64,000 nucleotides of DNA from Collimonas sp. OK607 (GTDB taxonomy: Bacteria > Pseudomonadota > Gammaproteobacteria > Burkholderiales > Burkholderiaceae_D). The translations under genes and the position numbers were made by a program. The DNA lies in contig NZ_FOKF01000007.1 in assembly GCF_900111995.1 (NCBI RefSeq), forward strand, positions 93,328-157,327. The letters are read 5' to 3'. The notes below the pieces were generated by a model. The model was given only the letters and a program-made list of their open reading frames with translations. It ran no database searches and was not told the DNA's origin. Positions 55,413-64,000 of the stretch are shown piece by piece; positions within the stretch are counted from its first letter, which is position 1; each line of letters opens with the position of its first letter.

Positions 55413-57299
55413 TTACTGCCAGGCGCCGCGCAAAGTCTGCACTTGCTGCTGCAAATATTCCGGCGTCGCCTGAGTCGGTGCTACCGCTTCGCCCACCGTC
55501 AGCTGCAAGGCCGATAGCGGACCGCGCTTGAACGAACGTTGGAAGGGATTGCCCGCGCTGCGGGTCCACATGCTGCCCCACAAGCCACTCAATGCCATCG
55601 GGATCACCGGCACTGGCGTGCGGTCGATGATTTTCTTGATACCGCCGCGAAATTCGTTCATTTCGCCGGTGCTGGTCAATTTACCTTCCGGGAAAATGCA
55701 GACCAGGTCGCCATCTTCCAGCGCAGCGGCGATTTGCGCGAAAGCGCGTTCCATCAGCTCCGGATTTTCCTTGGCTGGCGCAATCGGAATCGCCTTGGCG
55801 GTTTTGAACAGCCAGGCCAGCACCGGAATTTTAAAAATCCGGTGATCCATCACAAAACGGATGGGCCGCGGACTAGCCGCCATAATCACGATCGCATCGA
55901 CGTAACTGACGTGGTTACACACCAGCACCGCAGCGCCTTCGTCCGGGATACGGTCGCGGTTCACGGTATGAACCCGATGAATGGTATGAATCACTATCCA
56001 GGCCACGAAACGCACCAGGTATTCCGGCACCACCGTGAAAATATACAACGCGACGATGGCATTGAGAATCGCGGTAACCAGGAAAATCTGCGGAATCGTG
56101 AAGCCGAAGCTCAACAGCGTCATCGCCACCAGCGCCGCCGCCACCATGAACAAGGCGTTCATGATATTCATGCCGGCAATCGTGCGCGACAGATGCCGGC
56201 GGTCGCAACGGGTCTGGATCACTGCGAACAGCGGCACGATATACAACCCGCCGAACAAGCCGATCATCACGCAGTCGAACAGGATCCGCCAGCTGCCATG
56301 CTGCTGCACGAAACCGGCCATGTCGACCATGGTGGTATTGGTATAACCCAAACTGGCAAGAAACAGGTCGAGGCCAAACACCGACAGGCCGATCGCGCCA
56401 AACGGCACCAGACCGATTTCCACCTTATGGCCCGACAGGCGTTCGCACAGCAGTGAACCGGTGCCGACGCCAAGCGAGAATACCGTCAGCAACAGTACAA
56501 AAACGCTATGGTCGCCATGCAGGTAGTTTTTCGCATACAACGGAAACTGCGCCAGTACTATCGCACCGTAAAACCAGAACCACGAATTGGCCAGCATGGC
56601 CAGGAACACCGGCCGGTTCTTACGGGAAAATCCCAGGTTGCGTACCGTTTCGGTAATCGGATTCCAGTTGATCTTCAACGCGGGTTCGGCGGCCGGTGTC
56701 AGCGGAATGCCGCGGCTGAACAGCCAGCCGATGATCGCAATCGCCAACGTCCCGCCCGCCACCAGTTCGATACCCCACGGCTTATGCACCACCAGCACCG
56801 CGCCCAGCACTTCACCCAGCAGGATGCCGACGAAAGTTCCCATCTCGATAATACCGTTACCGCCGACCAGTTCATCCTGGCGCAGTTGCTGCGGCAGATA
56901 GGCGTACTTGACTGGCCCGAAAATCGTCGAATGGACACCCATGCCCACCACCGCCAGAACCAACAGCCATAAGCTATGCGTCATCCAACCCACGGCAGCG
57001 ATCGCCATGATGACAATTTCCAGTACCTTGACATAACGCGCCAGGCGCGATTTCTCGAACTTGTCGGCAAGTTGGCCGGCGGTCGCCGAAAACACCACAA
57101 ACGGCAAAATGAACAAACCTGGAATCAGGTTGTTCAACAGATTGACATCCATGCTGGTCCAGCTCAGCGCTTCGTAAGTCAGGATCGTCAGCAAGGCGGT
57201 CTTGAATACGTTGTCGTTGAAAGCGCCAAAGAACTGGGTCCAGAAGAAAGGAGCGAAGCGTCGCTGGCGCAGCAGGGCAAATTGACTGGATTTGGACAT
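55413..57299 (-). CDS. Fused MFS lysophospholipid-type transporter and PlsC acyltransferase
   Basis: A 628-residue two-domain protein. Residues 1-420 are an MFS transporter with about 12 helices resembling LplT, the lysophospholipid flippase. Residues 430-628 form a PlsC/LPLAT acyltransferase with the NHVSYVD motif (H-x4-D) and a FPEGKLT substrate motif. Unlike E. coli Aas there is no acyl-ACP ligase domain. The fusion suggests uptake and reacylation of lysophospholipids, which I infer. Confidence 0.9.
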   Translation of the reverse strand: MSKSSQFALLRQRRFAPFFWTQFFGAFNDNVFKTALLTILTYEALSWTSMDVNLLNNLIPGLFILPFVVFSATAGQLADKFEKSRLARYVKVLEIVIMAIAAVGWMTHSLWLLVLAVVGMGVHSTIFGPVKYAYLPQQLRQDELVGGNGIIEMGTFVGILLGEVLGAVLVVHKPWGIELVAGGTLAIAIIGWLFSRGIPLTPAAEPALKINWNPITETVRNLGFSRKNRPVFLAMLANSWFWFYGAIVLAQFPLYAKNYLHGDHSVFVLLLTVFSLGVGTGSLLCERLSGHKVEIGLVPFGAIGLSVFGLDLFLASLGYTNTTMVDMAGFVQQHGSWRILFDCVMIGLFGGLYIVPLFAVIQTRCDRRHLSRTIAGMNIMNALFMVAAALVAMTLLSFGFTIPQIFLVTAILNAIVALYIFTVVPEYLVRFVAWIVIHTIHRVHTVNRDRIPDEGAAVLVCNHVSYVDAIVIMAASPRPIRFVMDHRIFKIPVLAWLFKTAKAIPIAPAKENPELMERAFAQIAAALEDGDLVCIFPEGKLTSTGEMNEFRGGIKKIIDRTPVPVIPMALSGLWGSMWTRSAGNPFQRSFKRGPLSALQLTVGEAVAPTQATPEYLQQQVQTLRGAWQ

Positions 57300-57384
57300 A
57301 AGTGGACTAATGGGAAGGGGCGCGCCTTGGCAGCGACGGATGTATTACTGTTTTAATATTTTTTTAAAACTTACGCAATTACGC

Positions 57385-57423
57385 AAAAAAACCGTTTGCG
57401 GCATCTCCCTGCCACAAACGGTT
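57385..57423 (-). terminator. Rho-independent terminator after the CBS gene
   Basis: On the minus strand AACCGTTTG (57423-57415) pairs with CAAACGGTT (57398-57390), extended by an inner GGC/GCC pair after one mismatch, and a T7 run follows (57391-57385). It lies about 20 bp after the CBS gene stop. Confidence 0.88.
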
Positions 57424-57444
57424 CCTGACAAGCTTTAACAAACC

Positions 57445-57891
57445 TTATTCGTCGGCGTTGGACGGCCAGTCGCGAATATAGGCTTTCAGCATCTTGTTTT
57501 CAAAACCCTGGGCATCCAGCACCGCCTTGGCCACGTCATAGAACGACATCACGCCCAGCAAGGTACGGGCATCCATGATCGGCACATAACGTGCGTGGCG
57601 CTCCAGCATGATGCGGCGCACTTCATTGACTTCCGTATCGGGCGTGACGGTGATCGGGCTGTCGTCCATATGCTTGCGCACCGTGTTGCTGCCGACCGCA
57701 CCGCCGTTCTGGTGGATCGCGTTCATCACTTCACGGAAAGTCAGCATCCCCACCAGCGTACCGAACTCCATCACTACCAGCGAACCGATATCTTTTTCCG
57801 CCATCGTATTGACGGCGTCGATCAACGGCGTTTCCGGCGTCACTGTGTAGAGAATATTGCCTTTGACTTTGAGGATCTCAGAAACTTTCAT
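57445..57891 (-). CDS. Two-CBS-domain protein
   Basis: A 148-residue protein made of a tandem CBS pair (Bateman module): VTPETPLIDAVNTMAEKDIG in the first and VTPDTEVNEVRRIMLERHAR in the second. CBS pairs usually bind adenosyl ligands such as AMP or SAM. No catalytic domain is attached, so it is a stand-alone sensor of unknown partner. It is divergent from metY; a link to SAM or methionine is only a guess. Confidence 0.92.
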   Translation of the reverse strand: MKVSEILKVKGNILYTVTPETPLIDAVNTMAEKDIGSLVVMEFGTLVGMLTFREVMNAIHQNGGAVGSNTVRKHMDDSPITVTPDTEVNEVRRIMLERHARYVPIMDARTLLGVMSFYDVAKAVLDAQGFENKMLKAYIRDWPSNADE

Positions 57892-57915
57892 GGGGCCATC
57901 CTGCCTTTGCTTGAG

Positions 57916-57937
57916 TTATGCTTACTTTATGCTTACT
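57916..57937. repeat. Two perfect tandem copies of an 11-mer between the CBS gene and metY
   Basis: TTATGCTTACT occurs twice without a gap, 25-46 bp upstream of the CBS start and 105 bp before metY. One helical turn per unit suits a protein-binding site, but this is not shown. Confidence 0.55.
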
Positions 57938-58041
57938 TATATCCAGAATGTAGCTTAAGCCAGACTAAAAATCTACCGCGCAGCGTAGCACGAGTAGAAC
58001 GAGTTCTCATATTTCAAGAATAGAAGGAGACAGCAAACACC

Positions 58042-59364
58042 ATGAGCGCCCCCCACTACCCCGGCTTCGACACCCTGTCGCTGCACGCCGGCAGCGTCCC
58101 CGATCCGGCCACCGGCGCCCGCGCCACACCGATCTACCTGACCTCTGCCTTTGTCTTCAAGGATTCCGACCACGCTGCCTCGCTGTTCAATATGGAACGC
58201 GCGGGCCATGTGTATTCGCGCATTTCCAATCCCACCAACGCTGTGCTGGAAGAACGCATCGCCGCGCTCGAAGGCGGCGTGGCCGGGATTGCCGTCGCCA
58301 GCGGCCAGGCGGCCATGCATCTGGGCCTGGCCACCATCGCCGGCGCCGGCTCGCATATCGTGGCGTCGCGCGCCTTGTATGGCGGTTCGCACAACCTGCT
58401 GTCCTACACCTTGAAACGCTTCGGCATCGAAACCACCTTCGTCGATCCGAGCGACCTGGATGCCTGGCGCGCGGCGATCCGGCCGAATACCAAAGTATTG
58501 TTCGGCGAGACGCTCGGCAATCCGGGGCTGGACGTGCTGGATATCCCGCGTATCGCGGCCCTGGCGCATGAGCATTATCTGCCGCTGATGGTCGATGCCA
58601 CGTTTACCACGCCGTACCTGTTGCGCCCGTTCGATCATGGCGCCGACCTGGTGTTCCACTCGGCCACCAAGTTCCTGTGCGGCCACGGCACTGCAGTAGG
58701 TGGCCTGCTGGTGGACGGCGGCACTTTCGATTGGCAGCAAGCGTATGAAAAAACCGGCCGCTTCAGCGAATTGTGCGAGCCGTACGAAGGTTTCCACGGC
58801 ATGGTGTTTTCGGAGGAATCGACAGTCGCACCGTTTTCCTTGCGCGCCCGCCGCGAAGGATTGCGCGATTTCGGCGCAGTGATGAGCCCGCACAATGCCT
58901 TCGCCATCCTGCAAGGCATCGAGACGCTGGCGCTGCGTATGGAAAAGCATGTCGCCAATACCCGCAAGGTGGTCGAATTCCTGGCGGCGCACGCTGCGGT
59001 GGAGTCCGTCGCCTATCCGGAATTGCCTTCGCATCCCGGCCATGCGCTGAGCAAGACACTGCTGCCAAAAGGCTGCGGCGCGGTGTTCTCGTTCAACCTC
59101 AAGGGCGATCGCGCCGCCGGCCGGCGCTTGGTGGAATCGCTCAAGATATTCTCCCACCTGGCTAATGTCGGCGATGCCAAATCACTGGTCATCCATCCTG
59201 CTTCGACCACCCACTTCCGGGTTCCGAGCGAGCAACTGGCGGCCTCGGGCATTACCGAAGGCACCTTAAGACTGTCGATAGGCCTGGAAAATGTCGAGGA
59301 TCTGATTGAGGACCTGGCCTACGGCCTGAAGATGTCACAACGCGCCGACCGGAAGGAAAAATGA
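58042..59364 (+). CDS. metY: O-acetylhomoserine sulfhydrylase MetY-type
   Basis: A PLP enzyme that makes homocysteine from an activated homoserine and sulfide. The 440-residue protein belongs to the Cys/Met-metabolism family: VYSRISNPTNAVLEERIAAL, the PLP Lys K210 in FHSATKFLCGHG, and SLKIFSHLANVGDAKSLVIH. The length and the insert before the PLP site favour MetY (O-acetylhomoserine) over MetZ (about 400 residues), though substrate is inferred. The start has AAGGAG upstream. Confidence 0.92.
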   Translation: MSAPHYPGFDTLSLHAGSVPDPATGARATPIYLTSAFVFKDSDHAASLFNMERAGHVYSRISNPTNAVLEERIAALEGGVAGIAVASGQAAMHLGLATIAGAGSHIVASRALYGGSHNLLSYTLKRFGIETTFVDPSDLDAWRAAIRPNTKVLFGETLGNPGLDVLDIPRIAALAHEHYLPLMVDATFTTPYLLRPFDHGADLVFHSATKFLCGHGTAVGGLLVDGGTFDWQQAYEKTGRFSELCEPYEGFHGMVFSEESTVAPFSLRARREGLRDFGAVMSPHNAFAILQGIETLALRMEKHVANTRKVVEFLAAHAAVESVAYPELPSHPGHALSKTLLPKGCGAVFSFNLKGDRAAGRRLVESLKIFSHLANVGDAKSLVIHPASTTHFRVPSEQLAASGITEGTLRLSIGLENVEDLIEDLAYGLKMSQRADRKEK

Positions 59365-59365
59365 G

Positions 59366-60241
59366 ATGTTACTAAAAACACACTTCCGCGGCACAGATTA
59401 CGATACTTATTGTTATACCGGCGGCAAAGCCTTCAACCCGGCTTTGCCGACTGCGGTGTTTATCCACGGCGGTCAAAACGACCATTCTGTCTGGATCTTG
59501 CAAACCCGCTATTTCGCCCATCACGGCTTCGGTGTCCTGGCGGTGGATCTGCCGGGGCATGGGCGTAGCCAAGGCCCGGCCTTGGACACCATCGAAGAAT
59601 TATCAGACTGGCTGAATTCGTTGCTGGATGCTGCCGGGGTTACCAAAGCGATCCTGATCGGACACAGCATGGGCTCGCTGATTGCACTGGAAAGCGCCGG
59701 TCGGGCGGCCAGCTCCACACGCATCGCCGGCATTGCACTGGTCGGCACCGCCTATCCGATGAAAGTCGCCGATGCGCTACTAGATGCCGCAAATAATGCG
59801 CAACAGAGCGCAATCGACATGGTGAACATCTGGTCGCACTCGACCATTTCGCCCAAACCCTCGGCCCCCGGCCCGGGATTCTACGTACAGGGAGCCAGCC
59901 AGCGCCTGATGCAGCGCATTGCCCGCCAGTCCGACAGCAAGCCGACCGTGTTCTATACCGACTTTGCCGCTTGCAATGGCTATGCAAATGGCGAACAGGC
60001 ATCGCAAGCCGTGACTTGCCCTACCCTGTTCCTGCTCGGCCAACGCGATGTCATGACACCGGCCAAAGCCGCGGCCGGCCTGATTGCTGCGATCAAGCAT
60101 GCCAAGGTAGTGCAGGTCGAAGCCAGCGGCCACGCATTGATGGCGGAACAGCCGGATGCCGTACTGGATCATTTGTTCAAGTTTGCCAGGGCGGCGCTGC
60201 ACTCTTCCTCGGCGGTTGCAGCTGCCATCAAGGGGGATTAA
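59366..60241 (+). CDS. Alpha/beta hydrolase
   Basis: A 291-residue alpha/beta-hydrolase-fold protein. The oxyanion HGGQNDH lies at 34-40, the nucleophile elbow GHSMGS has S101, the acid is probably the Asp of LGQRDVMTP, and the His is in ASGHALM. It begins 1 bp after metY, so the two are co-translated. A role in methionine metabolism is suggested only by context. Confidence 0.88.
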   Translation: MLLKTHFRGTDYDTYCYTGGKAFNPALPTAVFIHGGQNDHSVWILQTRYFAHHGFGVLAVDLPGHGRSQGPALDTIEELSDWLNSLLDAAGVTKAILIGHSMGSLIALESAGRAASSTRIAGIALVGTAYPMKVADALLDAANNAQQSAIDMVNIWSHSTISPKPSAPGPGFYVQGASQRLMQRIARQSDSKPTVFYTDFAACNGYANGEQASQAVTCPTLFLLGQRDVMTPAKAAAGLIAAIKHAKVVQVEASGHALMAEQPDAVLDHLFKFARAALHSSSAVAAAIKGD

Positions 60242-60272
60242 GCTTAAAGAACAGTAACTTCGAGGAGACGCC

Positions 60273-60590
60273 ATGCCTACCGTACTTGAAAAGAAATACG
60301 AGACGTTTGCCGAGTTTTATCCGAGTTACCTGAGCCAGCACAGCAATCGCACTTGCCGCCAGCTGCATTTCGCCGGCTCGACACTGGCTCTGCTGGCGTT
60401 GGTCGCGCTGGTGCTGACCGGCGCCTGGTACTGGTTGCCGGTGGCGCTGGTGTGCGGTTACGGTTTTGCCTGGATCGGCCATTTCGTGTTCGAAAAGAAC
60501 CGTCCCGCCACCTTTAAACAACCGCTCTACTCTTTACTTGGCGATTGGGTCATGTATTGGCAGATGCTGACCGGCCAGGTTTCTTTTTAA
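60273..60590 (+). CDS. DUF962/Mpo1-like membrane protein
   Basis: A 105-residue protein with the DUF962 pattern: FAEFYPSYLSQHSNRTCRQL, two adjacent helices, then WIGHFVFEKNRPATFKQP. Family members in yeast are involved in fatty-acid alpha-oxidation (Mpo1). It lies 31 bp after the hydrolase, with an AGGAG upstream. Confidence 0.9.
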   Translation: MPTVLEKKYETFAEFYPSYLSQHSNRTCRQLHFAGSTLALLALVALVLTGAWYWLPVALVCGYGFAWIGHFVFEKNRPATFKQPLYSLLGDWVMYWQMLTGQVSF

Positions 60591-60597
60591 TTAATTA

Positions 60598-60631
60598 TGT
60601 AAAAAACGGCTCACAGCAATGTGGACCGTTT
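60598..60631 (-). terminator. Rho-independent terminator of the yihY-like gene
   Basis: On the minus strand AAACGG (60631-60626) pairs with CCGTTT (60609-60604), with an inner CACA/TGTG pair, and a T6 run follows (60606-60601). It lies about 145 bp after the stop of the YihY-type gene and just beyond the convergent DUF962 gene. Confidence 0.7.
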
Positions 60632-60776
60632 ATCCCTTAAAATAGCAATTAATTTACATTTAGACATTACGACAAACAACAATCGAATGCCCACAAAACA
60701 GCTCCGGTTTGTAATTAATTACACACGCCCGACTTACAAAAATCTGCCGCAAATCAGCTATTTCTGGATCCCTGGC

Positions 60777-62084
60777 TTAGGACAAGGCGGCACTCTCAAG
60801 CTGCGGATGTTTTAATCCGCCCTCGGTAAAATACGCGGCCAGTGACTGCTCCAGGCCTTGTTCGATGGCCGCTTCAACCTGCCAGGCCAACGCTGACCCG
60901 GTCGCCTTGTCCGCCATCAGGTTACACACGAACAAACGGTAGATATCGGCCAATTGCAGCACTTCCGGATTGGCCAGCAAAATCCAGCCATCGACACTGA
61001 CACGCACTTTACGCCCCCACTGGCTTCTGGCCGGCGTCTCGGTTTGCACGCAGCCGACCCAACCGATCTCCAGCATTTGCTGCAGCAGGCTTTCCGACTC
61101 ATCGAAACCCAGCCGGGTTGCGCGCCGTATCTGGGCCGCATCCACGGCGGCTGAATTGCCCTCGGTCCTGGCTTGATACAGCACGCCCAATACCGCCATC
61201 GCGTCGACGAAAGCGCTGCCCGGGGTCGGCACATGCCACCAGCGCTCATATTTCACTACCGGCAACGCCGCCACCAGCAAGGCGCCGACCAGCGTGATCA
61301 TCCATAGCATGTAGATCCACAACAAGAAAATCGGCAAGGCGGCCAAGGCGCCGTAGACCATGGTATAGGTCGGAAACTTGATCACATAGGCGGCAAAGAA
61401 ACGCTTGGCGATTTCAAATGCGATACCGGCCAGCAAGCCGCCCCACACCGCATCGCGCCAGTCCACCCGTTGATTCGGCACCGCCACATACAGCAGGGTA
61501 AACGCACCGGTAGTCAATGCAATCGACACCAGCGTATAAAACCAGTTGCCGACCCAGCTCATGACCAGCCCATTGGTAGCCGCCGAGATATTGGAAGTGA
61601 CGCTGATCGAAATCCCGATCAGCAGCGGCCCCAGCGTAATAATCGCCCAATACACCAGCACCCGGTGGATCCATGGGCGTTGGGTCTTGACCCGCCAGAT
61701 ACGGTTGAACACATGGTCGACCGTCGACATCGTCAAGACCGAAGTCACGATCAGCGCGATGCCGCCGACTGCTGACAATTTGGCCGATTTACTGGCAAAC
61801 TGATTGAGAGAATTGAGAATCGTATCGGAGAACCCACGGGGCATCAGGTTTTGCACGAAATACTGTTCCAGCGAGGCGCGGAAAGTGCCGAACAATGGAA
61901 AAACGGTAAAGATCGCCAGCGCGATGGTCAGCATCGGCACCAGTGCCAGAATCGAGGTAAAGGTCAGGCTGCCTGCCACTTGCGGCAAGCGCTCCTCATC
62001 CAGGCGGCGCGCCGCGAACCGAAACAGATCGCGCAATTCCGACCTGGTCAAGCCGCGTAATCCGGAAAATTTTATTGACTTCAT
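60777..62084 (-). CDS. YihY/virulence factor BrkB family membrane protein
   Basis: A 435-residue protein of the YihY/BrkB family. It has about six helices (residues 40-290), with family motifs AGSLTFTSILALVPMLTIAL and FEIAKRFFAAYVIKFPTYTM, and a C-terminal soluble part of about 140 residues with a winged-helix-like ATRLGFDESESLLQQMLEIG. Once called RNase BN, the family has no proven enzymatic activity. It is convergent with DUF962 and divergent from wrbA. Confidence 0.92.
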   Translation of the reverse strand: MKSIKFSGLRGLTRSELRDLFRFAARRLDEERLPQVAGSLTFTSILALVPMLTIALAIFTVFPLFGTFRASLEQYFVQNLMPRGFSDTILNSLNQFASKSAKLSAVGGIALIVTSVLTMSTVDHVFNRIWRVKTQRPWIHRVLVYWAIITLGPLLIGISISVTSNISAATNGLVMSWVGNWFYTLVSIALTTGAFTLLYVAVPNQRVDWRDAVWGGLLAGIAFEIAKRFFAAYVIKFPTYTMVYGALAALPIFLLWIYMLWMITLVGALLVAALPVVKYERWWHVPTPGSAFVDAMAVLGVLYQARTEGNSAAVDAAQIRRATRLGFDESESLLQQMLEIGWVGCVQTETPARSQWGRKVRVSVDGWILLANPEVLQLADIYRLFVCNLMADKATGSALAWQVEAAIEQGLEQSLAAYFTEGGLKHPQLESAALS

Positions 62085-62152
62085 GTTTTACCTAATCTTG
62101 CCCGCCCGCGTTGCCGCCGAGCTTCGCGATCCAACGCGTATTTGCAGCGTGA

Positions 62153-63261
<1,109 letters not shown>

Positions 63262-63686
63262 TAAAAAATTACCGGGGTTGCGGTTGCGGTTGCGGTTGTT
63301 TTTGAAGTGGCTTTTGAAGTTGAAGTCCGCATTGGGACGCTGCCAAATGTGGCCTCGGGAATTGTGGGAAGACATGTTTGAGCGCAGCGAGTTGGTCTTT
63401 CCACCCGACTGGCACGCGCCACATTTGGGGACCTGACCGAAGGGAAGGCAGTGGCTTTGCGGTCGCCTTCTTTTGGTTATTTTTCTTGGTGCCCGACGAG
63501 GGGCGAAGCAAGAAAAGTGACTAGCCGCCGGGCTACCCCCGGCATGCATCCACGGAGCAATTACCGTTTTAAGTAACGATGAAACCTCGTCGCATGCCAC
63601 GGCATGTACTCCGTGGGCCACTAAAAGGGGTCAGAGTAATTTTCGCAAAGGACGCGAAAAAAAAACTCTGACCCTGACCCTTCCCC
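63262..63686. other. Repeat-rich non-coding stretch, probable mobile-element remnant
   Basis: It opens with three and a half GGTTGC hexamers (63276-63298). Further on, a frame reads DMFERSELVFPPDWH, a short stretch resembling one often seen in spurious ORFs of repeat regions in proteobacteria (from memory). TTTTCTTG and CAAGAAAA (63481-63488, 63509-63516) form a stem, and CCACGGAG/CTCCGTGG (63550-63557, 63609-63616) another. It ends in hairpin copy C. No intact gene is present. Confidence 0.5.
63627..63674. repeat. REP-like hairpin, copy C
   Basis: GGGTCAGAGT (63628-63637) pairs with ACTCTGACCC (63665-63674), and TTTTCGC with GCGAAAA inside. It is preceded by CTCCGTGGGCCACTAA, the flank also found (inverted) at copy A. 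It ends 13 bp before the transposase stop codon, so it may be the end of that insertion sequence. Confidence 0.75.
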
Positions 63687-64000
63687 TCAAATAACAACAT
63701 GAATAGCCATAGAGCGCAGGGTATGAATTGCCTGGTTAATTTGCGAGATTGGGATCTGTCGGGGTGCTTCGCGCATCCACCACAGTGCGAGTGAGAGGAT
63801 GGACAAGGTCTGTTCGGCTTTGTGCCGGCTACCGTATTGGATCTTGAACCCCTGATGTTGCGCGGTTAATCCGATGATCCAGAGCGCATACATGGCGAGT
63901 GCTCCGATCAATAGCAGAATGGAAAAACGCAGTGGATCACGCGTTTGACTCTGAGATAGTCCCAATCCAAATTGGGCATTTTTGATGTCACGAAAGGTCT
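63687..64000 (-). mobile_element. IS4-type transposase, C-terminal fragment (cut by window edge)
   Basis: The minus-strand frame is open from the right edge to a TGA at 63687. It reads TFRDIKNAQFGLGLSQSQTR, then a hydrophobic ILLLIGALAMYALWIIGLTA. FRDIK fits the end of the IS4-family Y-(2)-R-(3)-E-(6)-K signature, with the final Lys visible, and the following RFGLGL-like and hydrophobic segments are typical of these transposases. Only about 104 C-terminal residues are inside the window, so integrity and exact family are unknown. Confidence 0.75.

Noticed and set aside
57973..59157. 394-codon minus-strand frame over metY
   Set aside because: Antisense shadow; metY has all PLP-enzyme motifs in the plus frame.
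63276..63298. CRISPR-like repeat
   Set aside because: Only a short run of GGTTGC hexamers without spacers; a simple-sequence repeat.

Overview
The window looks like a chromosomal segment of a betaproteobacterium, order Burkholderiales, most likely family Oxalobacteraceae (Collimonas/Herbaspirillum/Janthinobacterium-like). The evidence is gene order: pgsA-uvrC-nagZ-acpS-pdxJ-recO-era-rnc-DUF4845-lepB-lepA, then mucD-rseB-rseA-rpoE, then fabF-acpP-fabG-fabD-fabH-plsX-rpmF-yceD, and a divergent rluC/rne pair. Genus cannot be proved from the sequence alone. I found no tRNA, rRNA or CRISPR array.

1-11.4 kb (minus strand): phospholipid synthesis (pgsA, cut by the window edge), excision repair (uvrC), peptidoglycan recycling (nagZ), ACP activation (acpS), vitamin B6 (pdxJ), recombination repair (recO), ribosome assembly and RNA processing (era, rnc), signal peptidase (lepB), EF4 (lepA) and a small glutaredoxin-like protein. 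A 488-bp gap upstream of lepA holds a roughly 206-bp imperfect palindrome. 11.5-15.4 kb: the sigma-E operon rpoE-rseA-rseB-mucD, with a near-consensus sigma-E autoregulatory promoter and a strong terminator at its end. 15.4-22.7 kb: the fatty-acid cluster, with a YgfX-like membrane protein on the distal side and rpmF/yceD on the proximal side.

22.8-31.8 kb: maf and an RsmI-like methylase (plus), then convergent S49 peptidase, Rieske protein, HAD phosphatase and rluC (minus), then rne (plus) behind a 0.6-kb leader that contains a 53-nt near-perfect hairpin. The 442-bp convergent gap at 24.2-24.7 kb carries four consecutive tight stem-loops behind a TATAAT box and is a candidate structured RNA. 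32-35 kb: molybdenum cofactor genes moaA-mobA-moeA.

35-42 kb is an accessory region of single genes: MFS transporter, tandem-GNAT protein, nucleotidyltransferase, GlxA/AraC regulator divergent from a metallo-beta-lactamase-fold protein, DUF1810 divergent from a VOC protein, a small lipoprotein and a HigBA toxin-antitoxin pair. 42.1-48.5 kb is a complete haem acquisition operon (TonB receptor, HmuS, HmuT, HmuU, HmuV) behind a promoter overlapped by a Fur-box-like site. 48.5-63.3 kb: rmuC, truncated haemoglobin, FtsX-type permease, DUF4126, aroC, an MFS-PlsC fusion, a CBS protein, metY with an alpha/beta hydrolase, DUF962, YihY, wrbA and DUF2069. The right end is the C-terminus of an IS4-type transposase next to a repeat-rich stretch.

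The most unusual non-coding signals are the palindrome upstream of lepA, the multi-hairpin region at 24.28-24.37 kb, the rne leader hairpin, and three copies of a GGGTCAGAGT hairpin (55.17, 55.31 and 63.63 kb), two of which share a further 16-bp flank in opposite orientation. All are proposals from reading the sequence; none was tested by database search or folding software.
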